Position numbers and translations under genes: made by a program. From Kiritimatiellia bacterium (lineage in GTDB: Bacteria; Verrucomicrobiota; Kiritimatiellia; RFP12; UBA1067): 64,000 bases of DNA. The stretch is taken from positions 1 through 64,000 of the forward strand of contig JAFTCL010000009.1 in the NCBI GenBank assembly GCA_017454745.1, in the 5' to 3' direction. This document shows positions 17,287-26,043 of the stretch, in pieces. Position 1 is the stretch's first letter; every line of letters begins with the position of its first letter. The notes beneath the pieces were generated by a model. It did no database searches and was not told the origin of the DNA. It saw only the letters and a program-made list of their open reading frames with translations.

Positions 17287-19875
17287 ATGCGGAACACTTG
17301 GTGTTTAATTTCTGCTGTCGCGCTTGGCATGGCGATGGGAGCCGATGCCGAAGGCAAGGAAGCGACGCTGGTGGCGTCTGGATATACCGGCAAGACAACG
17401 ATCAACAACTTTCAGGCGCTCGTGAAACTTTCGGACGGCGACGACTACGGTTTCTCGTATGCCGAGGCGGCTGCCGACGGATCGGACCTCTGGTTTGAAG
17501 ATGCCGACGGCAACGTCATACCGCATGAAATCGACACCTGGGACACCTCCGGGAGTTCTTTTGTGTGGGTACGCATACCGCAGCTGTCCGGCACGAACAC
17601 CAAAATAACGATGCACTGGGGTGATGCGGCGGAAAAGAAAACCACCGGCCAAAACACATGGTACGGGTTTGCGGGGGTGTGGCACATGAACGCCACCGGC
17701 ACGGAGTCCGAGCCGGACGCCGCGGCAAACGGACTAGCCGCCGTGCCGTACATCACCAGCGGCACCGCAAACATCAGCCGTGACGCGAACGGCATGGTCG
17801 GAGCCGGAAGGAAAAACGTGCAGAACGCAAACCTAAAGGTCTCTTCCTATGCCAACCTGATTACCCAGCCAGCGCAATTCTCCGTCAGCGGCTGGTTCAA
17901 AATGTCAACGGCCGACACTTTCCCGCGAATCTTCGCCGGCCACCCAAACACAAGCGACCGCACCTACTGGGAACTCTGGCGAGAGAACGCCGCGACACTA
18001 AAAGCCACCGGCAACGGAAGCTCAAAGGCCCCGAGCTGGTCGGTGAATCTGTCCGACGGATGGCACTATCTTACACTGGTTTACAACAACACCTCCGCAA
18101 CGCTTTTCGACAACGGAGTGTCGAAAAATTCCGGAACGGTCAACACGCCGCGACACAGCACCTTCTTCTCCATCGGGGGTATCGGCACGACCGCCTCGCG
18201 AAGCTTTGTGGGAACTTTCGACGAAGTGCGCATGTACAACGGCGTGATGACCGGCGACCGGGTGGCCGCCGACTACAAAACCATGACCGCCCCCACAACG
18301 TTCCTCACGCTGAACGCTGATGTCATCGTGTTGCGCGCGGAGTGGACCGGTCTCGCAAACGACGGAGACGTGGGGAATCCCGCCAACTGGAACTGCTACG
18401 ACCAGAGCGACAATCTGGCAGAAGGCCAACTCCCCACTATGGCGACCTCCGTAACCGTGTCCGGAGAAAATCTGGATTTCCAGATGCCCAAAGGTTCGGA
18501 ACTTAAATACTCCACACTCGTTTTCGGCGACTGTACCCTCGGCAAAGACAACGACTGGTGCGGATTGAACACGGTTGAGACCGCCGCCGGCTCAACAATA
18601 AACCTTCACGGCTGTTCATTGAGGATCAAAGGACTTTCCGGCAACGGCCTGATTGTCAACACCGTAAACGGCGAACCCGGAACCGGAGAACTAGTCTTCT
18701 ACGAGGATTCGGGATCTACGGCCCAACGGGTCGGAGCAACCATCGACGCAACCGTAATGACGGCCAAGGAGGGGGACGGCGTTTTGTCCGACACCTGCCT
18801 GGGGCCGGCGAAAACAAAATCGGCCGAATACTACCACCGCGCCGGAACGATAAGGTTCTCTCCCAGCACCAGCGACTATCTCGACCTCGGCCCGACGCTG
18901 TACAGCATCAGCGGCGGAACGCTGGCCAACTCCTCCGGCAATCTGCAGATCGGGCGGGAACGCGCCAGCGCCTTTGTCCAGACTGGAGGAAATGTGCAGC
19001 CTGCGTCTGGCATCTTCATCGGCGTACGGGCACACGGCAGTTACCGCATCAGCGACGGATCGTTATCGACGAGCAGCAATATTTACATTGGCCACGGCGA
19101 AAATTCCCTCGGAGAACTCTACATCGATGGCGGGATCGTGGAGGCGGGGGCAATCGAGGCGGGAAGGGTTGCCGCCAAAAGCGAGGGGAGGATTATCCAA
19201 AACAGCGGCAGGCTCAGCCTAAACGGCAACCTGACGATCGGCAATAACGCCGGAGCTACCGGCAGCTACCGCATCAGCGGCGGGGTGGCAAACGTCAAAG
19301 GCAGTTTTCTGGTCGGGGAGGCCGGCTCGGGGACGCTTGACATCTGCGGCGCGGCGGAGATTACGGCATCCGGCGGAATAAGCGTGGGACACGATGCTAA
19401 CGGCAGCGGGAGCGTGATATTAAGCAACGGAGGAAAAATCGTCACTACGCAAATCAGCCACAGCGGAAGCGGCGGCACCGCCGCCGTGGCGATTAACGGC
19501 GGCGTTCTGCAAGCCGCGAAATCCGGCAGCATATTGGACAACCTCTCCGACGTGACGATCGGGGAAGACGGGCTGACCATCATCGCGGGCGAATGCGATG
19601 TGGCCATAACGGCGAGCACGCTAAAAGCGATGCCGGGCAAAACGGCAGTCGTTGTTGAAGGTCAGGGTTCGCTCGATCTTTCCGAGGCGACAATCGAGTT
19701 TGTCTCCGCCCTGAACGACTCCTTCACCTTTGCAAAGGCGACAGACGGAAGGATTGTCGGCATTCCGGCGCTGAAAGGCGCCGACGGGGTTTCGGTGTCC
19801 GGCTGGGCGGCCGTGGTAATAGACGGAAACACCTGCCGCATCAAGCGAATCGGCACTGTCATCACCTTAATGTAA
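17287..19875 (+). CDS. secreted DUF2341/LamG/passenger-repeat protein
   Basis: An 862-residue protein with a signal peptide (about 1-21, ending ADAEG). Residues about 25-150 look like a DUF2341-type domain (NFQALVKLSDGDDYGFSY, LWFEDADGNVIPHEIDTW, ITMHWGD). Residues about 160-325 are a LamG/concanavalin-like module (FSVSGWFKM, GWHYLTLVYNN, GTFDEVRMYNGVM). The rest is passenger-type beta-strand repeats (YRISDGSL, IYIGHGENSLGELYIDGG, GSYRISGG). The C-terminus IKRIGTVITLM resembles in position and hydrophobicity the GLMIILQ tails of the two preceding proteins. GGAG near 17277 precedes the start. Probably a surface protein of the same export class, possibly glycan-binding through LamG. Confidence 0.75.
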   Translation: MRNTWCLISAVALGMAMGADAEGKEATLVASGYTGKTTINNFQALVKLSDGDDYGFSYAEAAADGSDLWFEDADGNVIPHEIDTWDTSGSSFVWVRIPQLSGTNTKITMHWGDAAEKKTTGQNTWYGFAGVWHMNATGTESEPDAAANGLAAVPYITSGTANISRDANGMVGAGRKNVQNANLKVSSYANLITQPAQFSVSGWFKMSTADTFPRIFAGHPNTSDRTYWELWRENAATLKATGNGSSKAPSWSVNLSDGWHYLTLVYNNTSATLFDNGVSKNSGTVNTPRHSTFFSIGGIGTTASRSFVGTFDEVRMYNGVMTGDRVAADYKTMTAPTTFLTLNADVIVLRAEWTGLANDGDVGNPANWNCYDQSDNLAEGQLPTMATSVTVSGENLDFQMPKGSELKYSTLVFGDCTLGKDNDWCGLNTVETAAGSTINLHGCSLRIKGLSGNGLIVNTVNGEPGTGELVFYEDSGSTAQRVGATIDATVMTAKEGDGVLSDTCLGPAKTKSAEYYHRAGTIRFSPSTSDYLDLGPTLYSISGGTLANSSGNLQIGRERASAFVQTGGNVQPASGIFIGVRAHGSYRISDGSLSTSSNIYIGHGENSLGELYIDGGIVEAGAIEAGRVAAKSEGRIIQNSGRLSLNGNLTIGNNAGATGSYRISGGVANVKGSFLVGEAGSGTLDICGAAEITASGGISVGHDANGSGSVILSNGGKIVTTQISHSGSGGTAAVAINGGVLQAAKSGSILDNLSDVTIGEDGLTIIAGECDVAITASTLKAMPGKTAVVVEGQGSLDLSEATIEFVSALNDSFTFAKATDGRIVGIPALKGADGVSVSGWAAVVIDGNTCRIKRIGTVITLM

Positions 19876-19900
19876 CTTGACGGCGAATGCGGTTTTTTCA

Positions 19901-19929
19901 TTGGAAAACGGCGGGCTTTGTGGTAGAAT
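19901..19929 (+). promoter_or_regulatory. purC promoter, embedded in a hairpin
   Basis: TTGGAA (19901-19906), 17-bp spacer, TAGAAT (19924-19929) with TGG before it (TGGTAGAAT). The -10 lies in the loop of the hairpin 19905-19941, so the end of one unit and the start of the next share the same 40 bp. Confidence 0.65.
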
Positions 19930-19946
19930 GCCCGCCGTTTTGTTGA
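19905..19946 (+). terminator. intrinsic terminator after the 17287-19875 gene
   Basis: AAAACGGCGGGC (19905-19916) pairs perfectly with GCCCGCCGTTTT (19930-19941) around a 13-nt loop, followed by GTTGATTTTTC. The loop carries the purC -10 box. Confidence 0.7.
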
Positions 19947-19964
19947 TTTTTCTGGAGATTTGCG

Positions 19965-20867
19965 ATGAAGTATGATAAAAACCACGCTTTGCTGGCGACG
20001 GCGATTCCGGGGCTGCCCCCCGCCAAGAGCGGAAAAGTGCGCGATGTTTTCGATTTGGGCGACAAACTGCTGATGGTGGTGACCGACCGCATCAGCGCGT
20101 TTGACGTGATTCTGCCGTCCGGGGTGCCGGACAAAGGCAAAGTACTGAACCAGCTGTCGCTGTTCTGGATGGAGTTTCTGGGCGTGAAAAACCACCTGAT
20201 CACCGCCGACGTCGAAGAGTATCCGGCCGAACTGAAGGCGGTAAAGGACGATTTGCGCGGACGTTCCATGCTGGTCAAGAAGGTGAACATGGTGGAGGTG
20301 GAGTGCATCGCCCGCGGCTATCTCACCGGCAGCGGCTGGAAGGAGTACCAGAAGAGCGGAACGGTGAACGGGCAAAAACTGCGGGCGGGCTACCAGAACG
20401 CATCCAAGCTGGACGAAGTACTGTTCACCCCAACCACCAAAGCGGCAATCGGCGACCATGACGAAGCGATCAATTACGCCCAAACCGAGGCGCTGGTCGG
20501 CGCGGCCACGGCGGCGGCGCTACGCGACGCCACATTGTCGCTCTACACCCGCGCTGCGGACTATGCGCGGCAGCACGGCATCATCATCGCCGACACCAAA
20601 TTCGAATTCGGCCGGGACGCCGACGGTTCGCTGATCCTCGCCGATGAAGTGCTGACCCCGGATTCGAGCCGCTTCTGGCCGCTGGAGAGTTACGCCGTCG
20701 GGAGCAATCCGCCCTCGCTGGACAAACAGTTCGTGCGCGACTGGCTGGACAGCGTGCATTTCAACCACCAGCCCCCCGCTCCGGAACTGCCGGACGAGGT
20801 GGTGGCCAAGACGCGGGCGAAATACGTTGAGGCGTATGAAACCCTGGCCAAACGCAAATTGGTATAA
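19965..20867 (+). CDS. purC: phosphoribosylaminoimidazole-succinocarboxamide synthase (SAICAR synthetase)
   Basis: A 300-residue cytosolic enzyme of purine synthesis that joins CAIR and aspartate with ATP. Visible family motifs: SGKVRDVFDLGD, VTDRISAFDVILP, ARGYLTGSGW, IADTKFEFG and LADEVLTPDSSRFW. Length matches the longer (yeast-type) PurC class of about 300 residues. TGGAG (19953-19957) lies 7 nt before the ATG. It stands apart from purE and purM, which lie at 58963-60555 in this window. Its last codons contain the extended -10 proposed for iorA. Confidence 0.95.
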   Translation: MKYDKNHALLATAIPGLPPAKSGKVRDVFDLGDKLLMVVTDRISAFDVILPSGVPDKGKVLNQLSLFWMEFLGVKNHLITADVEEYPAELKAVKDDLRGRSMLVKKVNMVEVECIARGYLTGSGWKEYQKSGTVNGQKLRAGYQNASKLDEVLFTPTTKAAIGDHDEAINYAQTEALVGAATAAALRDATLSLYTRAADYARQHGIIIADTKFEFGRDADGSLILADEVLTPDSSRFWPLESYAVGSNPPSLDKQFVRDWLDSVHFNHQPPAPELPDEVVAKTRAKYVEAYETLAKRKLV

Positions 20868-20868
20868 T
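20860..20868 (+). promoter_or_regulatory. extended -10 promoter element upstream of iorA
   Basis: TGGTATAAT overlaps the purC stop codon, 36 nt before the iorA start. No good -35 is seen at 16-18 bp, as is common for extended -10 promoters. It could instead be coincidental coding sequence, with iorA read from purC. Confidence 0.45.
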
Positions 20869-20904
20869 CGCGGAACGGCTTTCACAATTTCACAAGGAGA
20901 AAAC

Positions 20905-22680
20905 ATGAGCCATAAAGTATTACTGTCCGCCAACGAGGCAGTAGCCTGGGCGGCCTGCAAAGCGGGTTGCCATGTAGCGTCGGCGTACCCCGGAACCCCC
21001 AGCACCGAGATTCTGGAGAATATCGCAAAATTCAAAGACACCATCAACTGCGAATGGGCGGTGAATGAAAAGGTGGCAATGGAGGTGGCGGTCGGCGCGT
21101 CAATCGCCGGCGCCCGCGCCCTCACCGCCATGAAGCACGTCGGTTTGAACGTGGCGATGGATCCGCTGATGACCTACACCTACGTCGGAACCAACGGCGG
21201 ACTGGTGATCGTATCCGCCGACGATCCCGGAATGCACAGCTCGCAAAACGAGCAGGACAACCGCAACATTGCCAAATTCGCCCGCGCCCCGCTCTTCGAG
21301 CCGGCAGACAGCCAGGAAGCGTTCGACATGGTGCAGGCGGCGTTCGAGGTGTCCGAGCAGTTCCACGCCCCCTGCTTTATCCGGCTGACCACGCGCACTT
21401 CCCACACCTCCACCGTGGTGGATGTTGGCGACGATTTCGGCCCCGGCAACACTCCTGTTAAACCGTATGTAAAAGACATCTCCCGCACCATTCCGGTGCC
21501 GATGTTCGCCCGCGGGCAGCGGCTGAAAGCCCAGGAACGCACCGCCGCGTTGCGCACTTTCGCCGAGACTTCGCCGTTCAACCGCATCGAACCCGGCGAC
21601 CGCCGTCTCGGCATTGTAACCTCCGGCGTTTGTTACCAATACGTCAAAGAAGTTTTCCCGGAATTCAGCGTGCTGAAACTCGGCCTGTCCAATCCGCTGC
21701 CGTTCGAACTGATTCGTAAATTCGCCGAATCGGTCGACAAGCTGCTGGTGGTGGAAGAGTTGGACCCGTTCCTGGAAGAGCAACTGCTCGCCATGGGGCT
21801 GGAGTTGGTCCGCCACGAGACGGAACTGAACATGCTGGAAATGAACCCCACACGATTAATCGCGTTGCGCAAAGAACTGTTGGGAGATGTAGAGCTTCCG
21901 GCGGTTAAGCGCGCCGATGCGGGATTGCCCACCCGTCCGCCGGTGCTGTGCGCCGGATGCAGCCACCGCGGAGTATTCTACACCCTCGCCAAGCTGGGCG
22001 CGACCGTCACCGGCGATATCGGGTGCTACACCTTGGGCGCGTTTCCACCGCTCAACGCGATGGACACCACCATCTGCATGGGCGCCAGCATTGGCAACGC
22101 TTTCGGTATGGAGAAAGCCGGACACAAGGGACGAATCGCCGCCGTGCTGGGCGACTCGACCTTCTTCCACTCCGGCATGACCGGAATTCTCAACGTGCTC
22201 TATAACGGCGGCAAGGTCACCACCGTGGTGCTGGACAACCGTATCACCGGCATGACCGGGCATCAGGACAACCCCGGTTCCGGCAAGACGCTCACCGGCG
22301 ATCCCGCCCCGGTCACCGATATCGCCGAAGTCGCCCGCGGCATGGGCTACAAGCGGGTGGAAAAAGTCTCCGCATACGACCTCCCGAAACTTGAGGCGGT
22401 ACTTAAAGAGGCGATGGACTCCGACGAACCGGCGGTCGTCATCGCCGGCGGGCCGTGCCGGATCGCGGCAAAACTGACCCGCGCCGGGACCTACGCGGTG
22501 GACACCGAAAAATGCAAGGCCTGCGGAGCCTGTTTCAAGCTGGGTTGTCCGGCGATTGTCCGCGGCGAAGCGGTGGCGGACGGCAAGCGGTTTAAATCCA
22601 GCATCGACCCCAACCAATGCGCGGGGTGCGGGTTGTGCCCGCAAGTGTGCAAATTTGACGCCATCAAAAAAATCCGTTAA
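20905..22680 (+). CDS. iorA: indolepyruvate:ferredoxin oxidoreductase, alpha subunit
   Basis: A 591-residue subunit of the oxygen-sensitive enzyme that oxidises aryl pyruvates (from Trp, Phe and Tyr) to acyl-CoA with reduction of ferredoxin. The N-terminal pyrimidine-binding domain starts LLSANEAVAWAACKAG...YPGTPSTEI. The TPP-binding domain shows CAGCSHRG, GDIGCYTLG and GDSTFFHSG. The C-terminus has two [4Fe-4S] ferredoxin motifs (CKACGACFKLGC near 536 and CAGCGLCPQVC near 571). Domain order and length are normal. ATG 20905 follows AAGGAGA (20894-20900). The beta-subunit gene follows after 15 bp. Confidence 0.93.
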   Translation: MSHKVLLSANEAVAWAACKAGCHVASAYPGTPSTEILENIAKFKDTINCEWAVNEKVAMEVAVGASIAGARALTAMKHVGLNVAMDPLMTYTYVGTNGGLVIVSADDPGMHSSQNEQDNRNIAKFARAPLFEPADSQEAFDMVQAAFEVSEQFHAPCFIRLTTRTSHTSTVVDVGDDFGPGNTPVKPYVKDISRTIPVPMFARGQRLKAQERTAALRTFAETSPFNRIEPGDRRLGIVTSGVCYQYVKEVFPEFSVLKLGLSNPLPFELIRKFAESVDKLLVVEELDPFLEEQLLAMGLELVRHETELNMLEMNPTRLIALRKELLGDVELPAVKRADAGLPTRPPVLCAGCSHRGVFYTLAKLGATVTGDIGCYTLGAFPPLNAMDTTICMGASIGNAFGMEKAGHKGRIAAVLGDSTFFHSGMTGILNVLYNGGKVTTVVLDNRITGMTGHQDNPGSGKTLTGDPAPVTDIAEVARGMGYKRVEKVSAYDLPKLEAVLKEAMDSDEPAVVIAGGPCRIAAKLTRAGTYAVDTEKCKACGACFKLGCPAIVRGEAVADGKRFKSSIDPNQCAGCGLCPQVCKFDAIKKIR

Positions 22681-22695
22681 CTGGAGATTGTGCAA

Positions 22696-23274
22696 ATGAA
22701 GACAATGAATGTTTCTTTGGTCGGCGTCGGCGGACAAGGCATCTTACTTACCAGCGATATTCTGGCCAAGACCGCCACGCTGGCGGGATGCGACGTTAAA
22801 AAGAGCGAGATTCACGGCATGGCCCAGCGCGGCGGCAGCGTGATCAGTCAAGTGCGCTTCGGCGACAAGGTTTACTCGCCGATCATTCCGGACGGAACCA
22901 GCGACCTGCTGGTATCTTTTGACCGGCTGGAAACGCTCCGCTGGCGGCATCTGCTGGCACCCAACGGCAAAGTGCTGATGAACGACACGTACATCACCCC
23001 GATCACCGTTTCCAGCGGACAGCAGCCGGAGGTGGAAGACCTCTCCGGGAAACTGGCCGCCGAGTATCCCGACCTGCTTAAAATCGACGCCATGCAGCTG
23101 GCCGAGAGCCTGGGCAACACCCGCACGATGAACATGGTCATCGCCGGGGCTTTGTCCTCCCTCACCCCGTTCGGCACCGAACTTTGGCAGGAGGCGATGC
23201 GCCAGCGCATCCCGGCCAAACTGATCGACCTTAACCTTAAGGCGTTCGATTTGGGGCGGCAAGCGGTTCTTTAA
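22696..23274 (+). CDS. iorB: indolepyruvate:ferredoxin oxidoreductase, beta subunit
   Basis: A 192-residue gamma-type domain subunit that pairs with IorA. Motifs: VGVGGQGILLTSDILA near the N-terminus and EIHGMAQRGGSVISQVRFG, typical of the 2-oxoacid:ferredoxin oxidoreductase gamma family. ATG 22696 is preferred over the GTG at 22690 because of its spacing from TGGAG (22682-22686). Together with IorA it points to amino-acid fermentation in an anaerobe. Confidence 0.93.
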   Translation: MKTMNVSLVGVGGQGILLTSDILAKTATLAGCDVKKSEIHGMAQRGGSVISQVRFGDKVYSPIIPDGTSDLLVSFDRLETLRWRHLLAPNGKVLMNDTYITPITVSSGQQPEVEDLSGKLAAEYPDLLKIDAMQLAESLGNTRTMNMVIAGALSSLTPFGTELWQEAMRQRIPAKLIDLNLKAFDLGRQAVL

Positions 23275-23282
23275 GGGTCGCC

Positions 23283-23801
23283 ATGAGAATACTATTCATT
23301 AGCGACATCCACGGTGTCCCGTCAACCTTGGAAACGGCGTTGGCGGCAGGAGACAAATTGGGCTACGACCGCATCGTCCTGTTGGGCGACCTGCTCGCCC
23401 ACGGTCCGCGCAACGGCGTACCCAATTTCTACGACCCGCCCAAGGTCGCCGAAATCCTGAACCGCCATAAAGACCGGATCATCGCGGTTCGCGGCAATTG
23501 CGACTCCGAGGTTGACCAAATGATGATGCAGTTCCCGATCATGGGAGACTATGCCGAATTGGATGCGGATGGCGAACGGTTTTTCTTAACCCACGGCCAT
23601 TTGTGGAACGAGTTCCGGTTGCCGCCGGTTGGCACCGGAACCATCCTTGTGCACGGGCACACCCATATCGCCGAGAAAAAGCGGCTAGAATGCGGGGTCA
23701 CCATTTTCAATCCCGGTTCCGTCTCTCTTCCCAAAGCCGGACAAGACCGTTCCTTCGGTTACTGGGACGGCCACGACCTGTTCCACTACCCCGTGGCTTG
23801 A
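23283..23801 (+). CDS. YfcE-type metallophosphodiesterase
   Basis: A 172-residue calcineurin-like phosphoesterase. Metal-binding motifs are present in order: FISDIHG (D8, H10), LLGDLLAHG, VRGNCDSE, THGH and HGHTHIA. Length and motifs match YfcE/MJ0936-type phosphodiesterases; the natural substrate is unknown. It starts 8 bp after iorB and is probably cotranscribed, although no functional link is evident. It converges with the HemW-like gene, whose stop is 14 bp away. Confidence 0.87.
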   Translation: MRILFISDIHGVPSTLETALAAGDKLGYDRIVLLGDLLAHGPRNGVPNFYDPPKVAEILNRHKDRIIAVRGNCDSEVDQMMMQFPIMGDYAELDADGERFFLTHGHLWNEFRLPPVGTGTILVHGHTHIAEKKRLECGVTIFNPGSVSLPKAGQDRSFGYWDGHDLFHYPVA

Positions 23802-23815
23802 CTTCCGAACAACCT

Positions 23816-24943
23816 CTAACTCAATTCGGCCAGAACGGCATCGCACACCTCAAAACCTCTCGTGGTCAACCGCCAACCGTTGGGTATCGATTCGGTTATT
23901 CCGTGTGCGGAAAGTTTTCTCAAAACCTTGTCCCACGCCCGCAAGCGGTCAGTCAGAACCGGAAAGGCGGCTGCCGCCGCCGTTAAATCCAATCCCTCGC
24001 CCAAACGAAACCGGAAAAGTGTCCGCTCTACCGCGTCTTCTTCCGGGGTCAAACGGATGTCGGATTGGGCGGGCGGAATTTCACCGGACGCCAACGCCAC
24101 GCCGTATTTTCTAAGGTCGGGCGCATTAGTCCAACGGCGGTCGCCGAACCGTGACGCGGCGGCCGGACCCAACCCCAAATAATCCTCCCCGTGCCAAACG
24201 GCCAGATTATGCCGGCACTCGTAACCCGGCAAAGCGTAATTTGAAATCTCGTAACGGCGGTAACCCGCTTCGCCAAGCATGATGGCGGCTATTTTCAGCC
24301 GGTTCATAACCTGATCGTCATCCAGAGCCATGACCAACCCTTTGCCAATGCGATGGGACAGCACGGTGTGCGGTTCCACCGACAACGCATAAACCGAAAT
24401 ATGCTTTGGTGCGCACTCCAAAGCCTGCTCCATCGTGTAAAGCCACGATTCATCGGTTTCGCCGGGAAATCCAGTGATGAGGTCGATTCCGAAATTGTCC
24501 AATCCGGCAGACTGCAACCGCCGCAGCAGGTCACGGGAAGCCGAGACCGTATGGCGTCGTCCCATATCGGCGAGAAGCCTATCATCAAAACTCTGCACCC
24601 CGACACTTATGCGGTTAACGCCGACTTTTAACGCGGCGTCAATCACGGCGGACGAACAGTCGGCGGGATTAGCCTCGATTGTCCACTCCTCCAAACCGGC
24701 GGCGGGGAAAAACGGCGCGAACAATTCCGCCATCCGGGTCAAACCCTCGGCACCGAGCAACGTCGGGGTCCCGCCGCCGAGGTACCAGGTTCGCGGCGCC
24801 TCACCGTCTGGATTGCGCAAGGAAAATTCTCGGCACAGCAACTCCGGGAATCCCGCCACCGTTGCCGCCGGGGCATACACGGAATAAAACCCGCAGTAAG
24901 CGCATTTGCGGACGCAAAACGGGATATGGCAATAAAGGTGCAC
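23816..24943 (-). CDS. hemW: HemW-like radical SAM protein
   Basis: A 375-residue radical SAM protein of the HemN/HemW family. The [4Fe-4S] site is CVRKCAYC (CxxxCxxC) near the N-terminus in HIPFCVRKCAYCGFYS. Also present are YLGGGTPTLL, SVGVQSFDDRLLADMGR, GIDLITGFPGE and ENYALPG-type RRYEISNYALPG. HemW proteins are heme chaperones or insertases rather than coproporphyrinogen dehydrogenases. It is the last gene of a three-gene minus-strand run (nrnA, parvulin-like lipoprotein, this gene) with 8- and 27-bp gaps. A link to the c-heme protein at 52476 is possible but not shown. Confidence 0.88.
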   Translation of the reverse strand: MHLYCHIPFCVRKCAYCGFYSVYAPAATVAGFPELLCREFSLRNPDGEAPRTWYLGGGTPTLLGAEGLTRMAELFAPFFPAAGLEEWTIEANPADCSSAVIDAALKVGVNRISVGVQSFDDRLLADMGRRHTVSASRDLLRRLQSAGLDNFGIDLITGFPGETDESWLYTMEQALECAPKHISVYALSVEPHTVLSHRIGKGLVMALDDDQVMNRLKIAAIMLGEAGYRRYEISNYALPGYECRHNLAVWHGEDYLGLGPAAASRFGDRRWTNAPDLRKYGVALASGEIPPAQSDIRLTPEEDAVERTLFRFRLGEGLDLTAAAAAFPVLTDRLRAWDKVLRKLSAHGITESIPNGWRLTTRGFEVCDAVLAELS

Positions 24944-24951
24944 CGCTGGTA

Positions 24952-26016
24952 TTATTCAAAAACCATGTCCGGATAAAGGAAACAGGTAACCTTGGCCGAC
25001 TTAAGCAGAGATTGGTAATACTCCTTCTTCGCGACGGCAAATTTGTTGGAACGGATGGTGTCCATGATCTTTTTTCGGTTGATCGGTACCTGCCGGATCA
25101 GAATGTGGGACACCCGTGCGGTTTCAGGCGCCCCCGGCGTGGTATCGGTGGCGGCGACCGCCGGAGTGCGGGCCGTAACCTTCATGATGTGGAAACCGGC
25201 ATTGGATTGCAGCACCGGGCTAAGCTCTCCGATCGGCATCGAAAACGCCAGCTTATCCATCTCCTTGGAGGTAAGGTTGCCGTGCCGAATCTCGCCTATG
25301 TCGCCGCCTTTGTCCTTGCTGCGCTGGCACTCGGAATATTTTTTTGCCATCTCCTCGAAATTCGCGCCCTCCACCAGCTTTTTCCGAAGATCCTCCATAA
25401 AGACCCGCTTCTGCTCGTTGGTGGCCTGAATCTCGGCGATTACCTTGTCAATCTCTTCGTTGTGGATGCCGATGGAGATGCCGACCTTCTGTTCGAACAG
25501 CTTGTCGATAACCAACCCGTCCTCAAATTCGCGGTGCATCTGCTCCGGCGTCAACGGACCGTTGTTGAAGAAATCGTTGGTGGTCATATTACGCGATTTG
25601 AGGGTCTGCGCCAACGAGTTAAGCCCCTTCACCCGGTCGCGGTCGGTAACGGTGATGGAAGACTTGCGGGCCTCATCCATTGTGAGCGTCTTCATAACGA
25701 AAGCGCTTATCGAACGCTTGCGGAAGAACGCCTTGGCGTCCTCTAAACGATTGGATGGAATAATCAGGTGGTTCTGCTTAATGTCCTGGTTCATGTAGCC
25801 CATCGCGCGGCGTTCCATCTCTTCCCAGGTGAGCGGAGTATCGTTGACCATCGCCACCACGTAATCCGGCGGCGGGTCTTGGTTAACTGCCGCCTCTTTC
25901 TCGGCGTTCTGCGGCGCGGATTTCGGGCAACCCGTCAACAACGCGCCGCCAACCAGCGTCGCAAAAAAAGCCGCAAATATCGGAAACATCGGTTTGTGGT
26001 CAGGTCGGGCGTTCAT
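24952..26016 (-). CDS. parvulin-like peptidyl-prolyl isomerase lipoprotein with permuted motif order
   Basis: A 354-residue lipoprotein with lipobox LTGC (C30), then a SurA/PrsA-like N-terminal helical region. The parvulin part reads FEEMAKKYSEC...GGDIGEI (220-243), AFSMPIGELSPVL (257-269) and NAGFHIMKV (272-280). The strand that normally opens the domain, VSHILI, is absent before residue 220 and instead appears after it at 302-307. This order suggests a circularly permuted parvulin. Likely a periplasmic folding factor for envelope proteins, which fits a genome rich in giant secreted proteins. GAGGAG lies about 6 nt before the start. Confidence 0.8.
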   Translation of the reverse strand: MNARPDHKPMFPIFAAFFATLVGGALLTGCPKSAPQNAEKEAAVNQDPPPDYVVAMVNDTPLTWEEMERRAMGYMNQDIKQNHLIIPSNRLEDAKAFFRKRSISAFVMKTLTMDEARKSSITVTDRDRVKGLNSLAQTLKSRNMTTNDFFNNGPLTPEQMHREFEDGLVIDKLFEQKVGISIGIHNEEIDKVIAEIQATNEQKRVFMEDLRKKLVEGANFEEMAKKYSECQRSKDKGGDIGEIRHGNLTSKEMDKLAFSMPIGELSPVLQSNAGFHIMKVTARTPAVAATDTTPGAPETARVSHILIRQVPINRKKIMDTIRSNKFAVAKKEYYQSLLKSAKVTCFLYPDMVFE

Positions 26017-26043
26017 AAGGCACTCCTCAGATTTACGAAAGAA

